NCBI GenBank assembly: GCA_029204225.1
Contig: CM055095.1
Span: forward strand, 57,992,865 to 58,056,864
DNA length: 64,000 nucleotides
From: Diphasiastrum complanatum
Taxonomy: Eukaryota; Streptophyta; Lycopodiopsida; Lycopodiales; Lycopodiaceae
Reading direction: 5' to 3'
The position numbers and the translations under genes are program-made. Every line of letters begins with the position of its first letter. The first letter of the stretch is position 1. The notes under the pieces were generated by a model. The model saw only the letters and a program-made list of their open reading frames with translations. It was not told the DNA's origin and did not search any database. Positions 13,480 through 25,000 of the stretch are shown piece by piece.

Positions 13480-13980
13480 ATGAAGAAATTGTGTCTATCG
13501 ATTCCAAGATTTATTCTAACATTGAATATCTGCAACGCCAAAGATATCTTAAAAACATGACCAGAACAAAATGTTTAAGGTGAAAAGTGCTGGCCATATA
13601 TCATTATTGGTGATGTCCCATACAATATGGGAGCAAATGAGAAATTGAGAAAATGTTCAAAAAGACCGAGAATTAATGAAGTCATCATAACTCTACGTGA
13701 GAGATGTTGGAAGATACTTTGCTAATGAAGAAATCATAATTATATTCTAAGACTACAATCTATTTTGACATTATTTACAACATCAAAGATATTATGAAAA
13801 CATGACAAAAATAGAAAAAATGGGATGCCATATAGCATTGTTGGTGGTGTCCTATACAAGATAGGAGTAGTTGGGAAGATGTTTAAAAAGACCAAAATTC
13901 AACCAAGTCATTAGAGTTGTACATTAGGGAAATGCTAGAGAAAACTTTGACATGAACAATACCGCAAAGAAAAAAACAAA
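13480..13980 (+). repeat. Diverged tandem duplication of the gypsy RNase H-integrase linker
   Basis: Two copies of about 245 bases. The first (13480-13730) reads YIIIGDVPYNMGANEKLRKC in one frame. The second (about 13731-13980) reads YSIVGGVLYKIGVVGK. Both match the pre-integrase segment of gypsy pol (relatives: Y....G.LYK.G..G.LRRC). The flanking words AAGAAAT, GATTCCAAGA/GACTACAATCT and CCAAAGATATC/TCAAAGATATT confirm the duplication. The copies have diverged considerably. Confidence 0.65.
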
Positions 13981-14130
13981 GATATATTAATGGTTGACTA
14001 TGTACAAAGATGTGGAATTGTTTATTAAGAACTAAGATCCTTGTTAGAGGGTAGAAAAGCCTACTACTTCAACACGGCCATTAACTCCAATCCTACTTAT
14101 TGCACCTTCCAAAACGTGGGGTATCATGGT

Positions 14131-15895
14131 CTTGAAAGATAAGTGAGCATTCCTTGTTTCCTTCGTTGCCAACGGACTAACCCCATAGCATCCAATCCTG
14201 CCACATAAGATGCCAACTAGGTAAGTACCACCTTGTGTGAAAGGGCCTTAACCATCATCGAAGAAGAGCATTTTGGGCCCTCTCCACAGAAGTGACTATG
14301 ACAGCTTCCATGTATTGGTATATATATGGCTTATATCCCATGGTTTATACACAAGGGTAGTCTATGACAAAATTTCAAAACCTTGCATTTTGCTCTAGTG
14401 ATCACTTGCAACTTGGAGCATGCATTCTCTCAACTTAATCACATTGCTTTGTTAGATAATCTTCGTGCCACTCCTAAAGATGATCCTCATGCATCATAGG
14501 CATTAATAATCATAAGGTGGAATTCTAACATAGCCCTTTATTATCTACTGCTAAATCCATTGATTTGTGTCCTCCAATTCACACGTGAAATGATGAAAAT
14601 ATGCAAATCTTTCAAACGGCTCACACATGGATGTTTTTGAAGTCGATGGTTTTAAGAAGAATGTAATGCAGACGCAAAACATGGCACTTTTAACAATGTT
14701 AGCATAAAGCTTCGACCACAAGCATCGTGACCACGAAACAAGGGCATGATACCAAACAGGAACAGGTCAAGGGTACAGAAACATGCCTGAGAAAATGGGA
14801 ATGGAGACAGCGTCACAACACCAGCATAATAGCATAATACAAAAGCATAAAAATTGGACTAGAGAGATTTGAATTTATAGAAGCAAATTAAAGGATGAGT
14901 ATCATATATACTTGATGGGCACTGCTATCTAAACAAAAGACCATGTAAAGTGGATCTAGAATTTTTTGTTTTCTTCCTTATATATCGAATTTCTAAGTCT
15001 GTGCAGGAACTATGACCATTGGGAACATGGGAAGGCATGTTCGTGTGTCTTGGGAATGTCTTCCTACACTCCCCCTAGTCATGTTCCCAAAGTTGTCCAC
15101 CGGCATTCAAACCTAGAAATTTAGGAATGTGTGGGAACGTAACATGTTCACACAATCCCCAGTCACTCTGAGCAAAGGTCCCTAGTACTGCATGAATTTC
15201 TACATGCATCATCATCGCACTTTGAAGCAAAAAAAATGTTGAAAATGAAAAAGTGTTCAGGCTTTTCCATATGACGTAGAGGTCCTGAAACATTCAACAA
15301 ACAAACAAACATGCGGAAAAGGTACAGAGCTTTCCTACTAGATTTTTCCTGTCTCAATCAATGACATCATAGCTCTTTTGATTGTCAATATGCACACTTT
15401 TTAACCTACTCCAGTCACCAGTGTGCATTGCATGTAAATGCCATTGATCCCATCTGAAGTATATCAGAGGTGAGAGCCTTTGACCAAATCTAGACCTTTA
15501 AAATGAATACAGCACATGCATACTAAAGATAGAAGGTTCTTCAGTTTATATAGCTTCTTGTGGATTACTCTGAGGTCACAATATGTGGATAAAAATGTAG
15601 TGTTCAGATTCAAAATAAGCCCTTCCAAAAATAAGCTAGTTTCACATTTACAGTAGGCTTGATTGAACCTTCCACATTAAGTTCAGAATGTGCTACTTTT
15701 AGTGACTTAGAAACCTTCATCTGCTTCTAAGCATTGACAAAAATACTCGTAGACCAAACCTAATAAATAGAGAAACACAAAATATTGATGATTTCATTAT
15801 TTTTATAAAGCTCAGCTGGAATGCGATTCAGCAATTATCCCTTAATACTACTGTGGTACAGCATTATACATCAGCAAATAAGCTTCATCCAACTG
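14131..15895. other. Spacer downstream of the host gene
   Basis: No recognised gene. A stretch near 14990-15150 has repeated GTTCCCA/TGGGAAC words and CTCCCCCT (15069-15074), which could be a minus-strand purine tract of an LTR element, but no coding or LTR pair supports it. Confidence 0.4.
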
Positions 15896-15901
15896 TTTAT
15901 T
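15896..15901 (-). terminator. Candidate polyadenylation signal of the host gene
   Basis: TTTATT on the plus strand is AATAAA on the minus strand, about 120 bases past the stop codon at 16021. It is the closest clear signal in the right place. No transcript evidence is available. Confidence 0.45.
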
Positions 15902-16020
15902 TTGCCATGAAGCGGACGATAAAATTTAGGGCCAAGATAAATTACACACAAACTTTAATTAGTAAAAGCACACAAGCCAGGAAATTACAAACTTAAATTG
16001 TCAGAACTCCAGCCTGAGCT

Positions 16021-19000
16021 TCAAGATTCCTTTGGTGCCTCAAACCTAGAAGGTGATTGTACTCCAGCCATGCAACAAATTCCTATCACCAGTATGAATA
16101 TCAGGACAATACCCTGCACAAACCAGGTGAACCGCATTAGTCACACCATGTCACTTCAAAGGTCCAGTTCATTCAGTGGCGCTGAAGCTGAAAGCACAAA
16201 TGTTATCGCATAGGCTAGAACCGGGAACCTTACCACAAATAATACTTCAAGCAGTGTGGCTTTTGTCTGACAAATTTCATCACAAAAGGTCTCATTGGTG
16301 GCCCCTGCACTTGAGCTTAATTGTCTGAACTGCAAATCCAAGTCATATCTACTCCTTCCTGAAAGATCTGATACATAAAAGGCTATATAGTCTCTCACAC
16401 CAATGCTCAAAGCCTGCAAAACTCTGCCCAGCAACTTCCCTGCAATGCAAAGAACATTGTAAACAACTACCTTCAGTGCTCCAAAACTGATAGTCAGAAA
16501 CACTAGGCACTCTGAAAAGCCTTCGTTAAACTCACTCATGCCACCAGGTTAAACTCGCTCATGCCAACAGGCCAGAATACAAGAGAGTCAAAAAATTATA
16601 ATCCTTCAATCTCAATCCCAAAATCGTACACAGATGAATCAAAGACACTAGGACAGATTTTTCCAACACATCTATGCAGACTTATTCTTGCAACTACCTC
16701 TTTGGGATAGTACTTTCAAAAACACTTGTAATGAATCTGTTCTGAAACCTAAACATTTGTAGACCCAAATGTCAAACTTTTTTATGAAGGCCCAAAGCTC
16801 AAGAATTTAAGCTTTAACAACACTATTCTATACTCAAGGATTGACCACTTTTACGTGAATTAAACTGTCCTCCGCTTTATGAAACTTGGACTGTTGCAGT
16901 TCAAAAAAAGTCAAAGAAATGTACAGAACAGTTCACACGTTTAATACTGTAATTTTACATGTTTGATTGCTACATTGCCATTAGGTCTACAGATGTTTGG
17001 ACCAGCAATCAAAGATGATATCATTGATCAAAGATCACTTGGTCCTTGTTTTACATAAATCAGCAAAGTATCATCCACCTAATAAAACTAATCTCAGGAG
17101 GAAAACTTCAATTTATGAATTTTCAATGAAGGAACATGCATGCTTGCTACCAAACTGGAGGGGCCAAGATGCCCCCCTCACAAAAAAAACAACATCACAG
17201 CATAGCACTGAGCTGGAATATTGAGTTAACCCTTGGTATGAGGAGCACAGAAGAGCACCTAACGTTAATTTGCAATTGAAGGCTACAAAGTCGAATGAAC
17301 AAAGAACTGAAACACCAAAATAAGGTTCCAAATTTTAGACATACAAATAATGTAGGGCATGGAGAGAAGTTTTTGAAACATTGAAAGATGGTGCTACTTT
17401 GCAGTTAGACAAGGGCCTCAACAAACATCAACTCAGCCTAACATAACTAGAATGGAAACCCCCACACTTCCATCGATTCTATGTTCCTAGATAAAAATGA
17501 CAAACTCCAAGAAACCAAGTGCTTTTTGAGACCACTCTTGGCCATACAAGTTCAATGGAAAAAGCTTGGAGGACAAAGGACAATGCCACTACTGATCAGA
17601 CTCATTTTCCTTATAGTGTCGTCAAGAGGACCTTGGATTGAGGGCTAGATTGCAAGGTATGCATATCATCATGGATGATGATCTCAGTATATGCAAGTAG
17701 AGGAGCACCGCAAGGCTTTCCAAGAAAGCAAAGACACTGGAAAATGGGTCACTTTTTGACATATTTCATGGATAGGAGGAAAATTCTAGTTTGCCATACA
17801 TAGGGAGCCGGCCCCAAACATGAGAGCATCCCAGGACCCAACCACACCCATTGCTTGGAACGATAACGGTATCCATTCATCCTCAATAGCAAGTGACTTC
17901 AGAGACATTGTGGATGGTCAATATATTATGTTTTTCATGGAGACAAATGAGAGTCAGAAGAGAGCTTTGCCTAATTTCCAAGCTTCAGTTGGGACTCATT
18001 TTATCATAGTAATGAGATTAGTCAAAGGTCAAGGGTCAAGTAGGGTGGCACACTTATATAGGAGCTTCTTATGTCTAGTACTTACAATGACATGAGCAGG
18101 AGCACTATATTTGGATGTGATTTCATCACCAAGACATTGCCTTGGGAGTGATGTGTATATTGGTGCATGCTAGTTTCCTCTTGAGCCTTCTACTTTAACA
18201 AAGTGTCCAAGTTCCCTATAAGAGGATCTTTCATCAAATATTATACTTGGGGAGAGGCTATATACTACGTCTGGGCAATTTAATGAGTGGACAAGGGGTG
18301 TCATTAGATTGATATTCATGATGTGGATGCGGATCCTCTTTGTCTCCATGGAAGAGTTTGGCAATCTCAAAGTATTAGCTAATAAGAGATGGTCCCGCCT
18401 TCTTCATTTAGCTGAGTCTCATGAGCTCGTCATTTCTGATGGCCTAGATAGACGGCACGATGCCAATGATTTTACTTGCCATCCACATAGTGGCCATAGT
18501 GTTGTTGATTATTTCGTGCCACCACTCTCTCTTGTTCCTTCTGTATCAAGTTTCACCATCTCTCCCACTACACTTTCAATCCACTCTTCCCTTTGTTTCC
18601 ATCTTGGTTCAGTTATAGAGCATACAACATCACCCCCTCCATGTACTTCTCGTGTCCCATGTTACACATTGAACTCTGATCAAAGTGTTTTCGGATCCCA
18701 ATTTGGAGATGCGCTTCTCCATAGCGGTCTTCTCATCAATCATGGTCTGGATCACTCGCACAAGGTTAGACAGTAAACCAAAATCCATGGGTGTAGTAGC
18801 AGCAGCAGCAGAGGAGCAGAGATCCAGGAGCTTGTCTGGATTGGCCTTAAGTTCTTGCTTGTGGATCTTCCTCTTTGAGGATACCTTCATAACCATCTAG
18901 CACAGTGGCATCGAACTGCTTCGGGGATACAACCGCATGAACGATCCGCATCATATCTAGTGCCTGATCTTGCGGATCTGCTTGCTCTGTCTGTTGTGGT

Positions 19001-22000
19001 GCTGTGTGATTGTAAACATATTGCTATTAATGAGAGTTTGAAGTTTGAGATAGATATACATACCATTACCATCAGTTACATTTTGTTATCGATAGTTATT
19101 AGTAGCTATTAGTGGTTATACTTCATATATTTCTTTTCTCACTATTATTGGAGACATGTCACACGCTCCTTTTTGCACCACTACTTGATTTGCACAACAC
19201 ACTTGACATGTACTCTGTCTTATATGCCTTTTGGCATGGAAAAGATATTAATAAAGCTTTTTTTCTCCCCCCCCCCCAATTTCTACACTCAATCTAAGGC
19301 CTAAAACTACTCAGGCAAGGTTCCATGACCTTGTTTTTTTTTTCCTTGGCAATTTAAGAAGTACTACAAAATGCTTGGTATGTCCCAATCTCACTTGGAG
19401 AGTTTTTTAAACATCTTTTAGCGTTATTCTAATGCCCAACAAGTCTCACAAAAAAGGGATCGTTTCTAGAACAGTCTTTTGAAAGAAAAAATACACTTTT
19501 TAAAAATTTCTAAATATCTCTTCAATACAAATGGAACGCATTCAAAATGGCATTTCATAAGTCCCCATTCCATACGCTACAGAACTATAGTTATTTTCAA
19601 TGTACTATGCTTAGCATGAATCACTTGACTACATGACTTGAAAAAACAAAATAGCATGATGATAACTTTTGATATGAAAGCTTAAGAATCTTCAAATTAA
19701 TACATGCGTCCTATATGTGAACGAAAAACTGAACCCTCCCACTATAGTTCTGAGGTGCTTGAAACGGCCTCATCTTGAATCAAGGTTGCACGTTCCGTTC
19801 CGGAATGCGATCCAGGAAACCCAATTAGGGTTTCTTGGAACACAAATTTTTTTTTTGGGGGTGACAATATGGGAATCAGATTGAAGGTGTTTTCAAGAGC
19901 AATTCACTTACATAGTTTGCTCGGAGTACTCCTAGGTCCAATTTTGGGCCATTAAGTGATTCTTTATCGAACATCTCTATTTCTGTATTATGTGAAATGA
20001 AATCACATAGAACCGTATTGAATGACAGCAAACCGACAACAATTATGAAGCATAAGAACCCATCTCAGAGTTTGTGACAAAAATGTGAGTCAACTCAACA
20101 TGCTCAACAAAATACGAGTACATTATACAGTGCCAACAGTATCTCTATCTATAAATAACCAGATCAATATGGCTCGCAATGTTATTTTTGCCTCTTTCCA
20201 ATTTATCAATACGTTGTTCTGATGCATTCATTAATGATCCCGAGTTCATTTAATACTAAGTTACTAACTAAACTATCAAAAAAAAACATTGGCCATTAGT
20301 CTTTTTTCCACAAAAAAAAAAAATTGCGATCCGGGTTGCGGATTGTTGACGTTCCGGAACACATGGGAAAGATTTTGCAGCGGATCGCGATCCGCTGCAA
20401 CATTGTCCTGAATGTTCTGTTTGGAACACCGGGGTCAAACACCTAGTGTTTTAAACGAAAAATTGTTTCTAAAATGATTTTAACTGTGAGATATTTGATA
20501 ACCTCATTTTGTTTTGAACATAAGGAGCACATTCCATACTGAACATTTTGTACGAGATGTTCCAGATTTGGAACGTTCAAAATGTGGAGCTATGCTTCCT
20601 GGATACATTCAATTAAGAATATGTTCCGTACGTACAGAACAGTGTTCTATGGCCTGGACTGAATGCTACAAGTAATCATATCTCTCCTAATGTCATCAAT
20701 CACCCAAGATAAGGTGCAGGCCACATGCATAAAAAAATATGTTCACATCAGCTTTCGCAGATCTATACAGTTATGTCACTCATCAGGTAGTGAAGGGCAT
20801 GATCCCTGTTTCTTTCATGATTAGCTATACAGTTTTTGAGATTAGAACATTGTTTTACATGACAATGATGTGTTGTAACGGTCAATCTCTCTCTGCACAC
20901 GTGCACCCACTTACAATTTAACACCAGCACAAAAGTAAAGATCATACAGATCACTTTTGGGTCCTTACCCTGATGGGCCTGAGATTAAACATGTGAGGCC
21001 CAAAGGGATTCAACAGGCTCCAGGTCCTTGCGAGCCAATTCGAGGGTGTGTGTAGCCCCAATGTACAGGTCATAGGTGTAACTCGTGTCCCGGAACACGT
21101 TCCAGAATGTAGTCTGGGAATCCTGATTAGGGTTTCCCAAATCTCTGCTTTTTAGCTTTTTTGGTTTTATTCTGAGTTTGTTAGGAAAAAAAGCAATCTG
21201 GACAGCTTCCAGAACGTGTTTGCGACATAGTGCCATCCACTGCAACTATGGTACGGGTAAAAGGTTTGACCAAGCTGGGAGATTTTGCCAGATGAATGAC
21301 TACAAAGTACACTTTTCTAGAAAGTATGTTTGTACCAAAGTTGCATGGCGCGTTCCAGAACACGTTCCGGAACGTGTTCTGGAATGCATTCCGGGAAATC
21401 CCATTAGAAATTTCCTGGAACGTGCACTTAAAAAAAAATTGATATTTTATTTTTTTTAAAACATGAATTATACTGTTTTTTTGGTTTTATTTTAGTGTCA
21501 AATTCTATAGGCAGACTCTAAAAACATTTTCTACACCTATTTAGGTTTTTGAAGTATTAAGGGTTTTTTCTTTTCTTTTTTTTTTAATAAAAAGCATTCC
21601 GGACAGCGTTCCGCTGTCCAGGACGCTGACGTTCCGGAACGAGCGTTCTGGAACGTTCCATGCAGCGAAACGTGTTCCGCTGCATGGCTGAAATTTTGTA
21701 GCTACTAAAGAGAAAAAGAAAGGTCGCTCAGATCTAATCTTCAAATGAATTGGTCCAACTCATCCAAACAAGACCCGATGTCTGAAGATCTGAATCAGAT
21801 ATTATCACAACCTAGATGTGCGTTTCAACTTTCTACCTTTACCATTAACCTACTTGTGTTACGTAGACTGTAACAAACCTTCAGATTGTGCCTTTAAGGT
21901 AAGCTTCAACGATGAACCACAAATGACTAAAACATCTGTCTTTCTTCCATTTGTGACTTTCCTGGAGGTCAAAAACACCTGCACAGGTGATCCACAAATA

Positions 22001-25000
22001 ACAAAGTGTTTGAGGGAAAAACGTGAAGAATGAATAAACTTCACACTCATGTATTACGGTTAAAGAGAAAATCTTTGCTGGATACCTCAATCTCCTGGAT
22101 AGAGCCAAATTCTTCCAAAGATTTACTTGCTCCAGTACATTCAAAAGTTTGCAACTCTCCAAGGAAGTTTCCAGGCTTTTCAGTTTGCTGAATGGTTTCA
22201 ACCAAAGCATCCATAAATGACTTTTCTTCACTTGAAAAGTGTACATGCGGTAGAACCACTGAAAAATTTGAACTGGCCACCGTATTCTGCATTCTAGAAA
22301 CAGATCTAGTAAGCTTAAACAACATAATGCAACCCAAATGAGACATGTACACAAAAGCCACACAGCAGTAACAAACGTCAAGTCTACAGGGATCTGACAA
22401 GAGTAATACATAAGAAAAAACATCTAAAATTTTGATAAAGTTGACATCCTATGTAACAAATGCTATCCATTATCTACATGATTTGATTTCCTAAGTAAAA
22501 AACAGATTATCAAGTTTTTCAATGTAAGAAACTTGTAACATAGACTCTCAGTTATGTTGACAACCATGAGGCTTCAAAAGCTTTTTCCTGTATGCGAAAG
22601 GCATCAACCAAGACTTCCCACATCACGATTGCAATAAACTCGAATCATAGCTCAACAGCTTGTGAGACATTCAGAAGGACCTTCCATTTGACATTCTAAG
22701 GAGTTACCTGATTACACCTATCATATCTATTTCTGAAATTGGGATATCCAAATTCAGTAGCTTATGGTCTAACATTCCTGTATCCTTGCAACATTAACTT
22801 AGAAAAATCTCACTTAGAAGTAGAAAAAATCTCTCGATCAATATTTCTCAACTCCAAGTCTACATCTCATGTTATGCAATACCTTCCTCGCAGCAATCAC
22901 AGCAATGAACTGTGAACATGATCATATGACAGTTGAATCTCTTCTGGGTGAGAACCTCTCCACTTGTCTCAATCCATTAGCCACATCATAGTTACCACGA
23001 GACTCAAATAAAGTAGATGGTACATTTGAATAAAGATTCAAAATTTTGAAAACTCTTTTAAAAATTCAAATCGATCATAATGGGAGAGAAATCGTTGGGG
23101 ATCAAATAGTAACCAAACATCTAGAACTTCCAAACATGAAAGGTTTCAAAAGCATCTCAGAGATTTGGGAAGTTCCTATAAAGGTTTGGAATTTAAATTT
23201 CGAACCTTGTCTCCTTTTTCTGAGGAGCCTAGGGCTTCAAGATTACAGGGTGATATGAAACCAAATTCAGAGCTTCACGCTACAATTCAGTGGTCACAGT
23301 TAACAGCTTATTCTCCTCATGTTGCAGTTTTCCATTCATTATGGATATCTCTGCAGCTACTTCTCCAGTAGTTGCAGTTTAGCAAATTCTCCACTTTGGC
23401 ACCTATTATTGTTAGTAAGACTCCTTTGGCTACTCACCCTTACTCTGTGGGACCACATTTAGACAGCAGCTTCCTTTCTTTGATTCTGTATATGCTCTTT
23501 TGTTTTATTGCCACATTGAGTGCAATGTGTTGTTTGTAGGGGAGTGGGAGTTTTATGGATGTATTCAACCAAAGTATCTAATCAGTTTACTGTTTAGCTG
23601 AGGCTCCAGCAATGGAAATGCTATTTTTCACGTCCTTGGCCTTGAGCCGCATGTTACTATTTTTATGACAATTAGCCAATAAAGTTGGGGTCCTTGTGAA
23701 TTCTACATTCATTAGTCATATTCATTACTGACATTTATTGATCTACAAGTAATTTGGTTATTGTTGGGCCTCCAATCCTAACTCTCATGAGCTAATGCCT
23801 TAGATAGTATAAACGAGTAATAAAGCCTCGTTCTGATTTGTTGATAGTTTATAGACTTAGAGTACTTGTTGGTGTTTATCGTTGTATGATCTAGATTGAA
23901 ATCTTAACTAGAGCCTCGCATACATCATATTTCAGCAAGTATTGGCTTGGTATTATCAATGCTCTTCTTAATTGGTTATCAGTTAGGATAGAGATCTTTT
24001 TCTAATTAGCTCAAGCAACGTTCTTGACAATCTTATGCTCATAAGCACATTTCTGGCAAGAGCGGTTTAGATCCACTTTCTACTATATTTACATCTTTGA
24101 CTATGCTCGGACCTAGACTTGTTTTGAATCAAGCGAATGCTTTTCAAAGAAGAACCAAAAAAGGACACCTTCTTATCACATAGTTGAAGATCATGTATCA
24201 AATTGAGTACCATAAACACAAGGCACTATAATAAAGATTTTTCAGTTTCCACAATATGTCATATTTCATAATCTTTGTGATCTTAGAAGTTTTTTCTACA
24301 GCCTACAGTAAGACACTTCTATTGCACTTTACAATTAATGATTATATCACTAGAATTTAAGTTTCAAATACTTTTTTCTCCATGCTTTCTAGTGGATCTT
24401 TCCATAAGTGTTTTTCATGAAGGATGTTTTCAAATCTCGTTAATCTTGTTAACTCGATTTGCAGAGGCCAAAATAGCTCATCGTAAATCCTCTTTATAAG
24501 TTGCAGATTGAATACCTGGAAATTAGGGAGATCAACATTCCAACTTTTCAGGTTTGCAAAGGCTCCATCTCTCTCTTTCATCACTCAGCAAACAGAATTT
24601 GGATATACCATCAATTTTCAGTTTCCTACTGCTAAAGCTTGCACAAGATCCTATATTTGGAGGTTTGGTAATCGATTGCTTGTAACAAATTTCAGCAAAC
24701 ATTTGCTACATTTCTAAGATTACTATGCTACACCTTTGCTGGTTTTGGTGCAACTTATAGGTGGTACGTCATCTCTACTTCATTTCAGGATTGCTCAACT
24801 ACATTTTTCTTTGCTATTTACTTCCACATAATTATGTACAAATGTACATATAAAATAGAGACAATGACTTATGAACTGCACTACTTAAGCATACATTGTT
24901 GTTCAAGATTCCAAGCAATTTCCAGATTCCTTCAGTAAAAGTAGGATGATTAGGAAGAAGCCAAAAGAACAGCAAACCATTAGAACAATACTAACAAATG

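Larger units (their letters stand above)
12250..14130 (+). pseudogene. Eroded Ty3/gypsy pol (RT, RNase H, integrase finger)
   Basis: Several short blocks appear in the correct gypsy order across shifting frames. RT entry: LLNEYKEFFAWSMKVLKGIP (about 12394-12455). RT C-terminus: FCVYGKMLEHL, then LHPKKNFF and LLGHKISS (about 12925-13070), followed by EIEID. RNase H end: LLLQEYTFEVKPHRDKHHSN and LSTLEP (about 13355-13445). Integrase zinc region: WLTMYKDVELFIKN, DPC, RVEKPTT, LTPILLIAP (about 13990-14115), with a stop at one expected finger Cys and a TAG at the expected Gln. The RT catalytic YVDD box is not found. It is an old, inactive copy. Confidence 0.8.

Noticed and set aside
24357-24584. 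Minus-strand 75-codon frame as an additional host-gene exon
   Set aside because: Exons 4 and 5 already join in phase without it, and its sequence does not fit the family.
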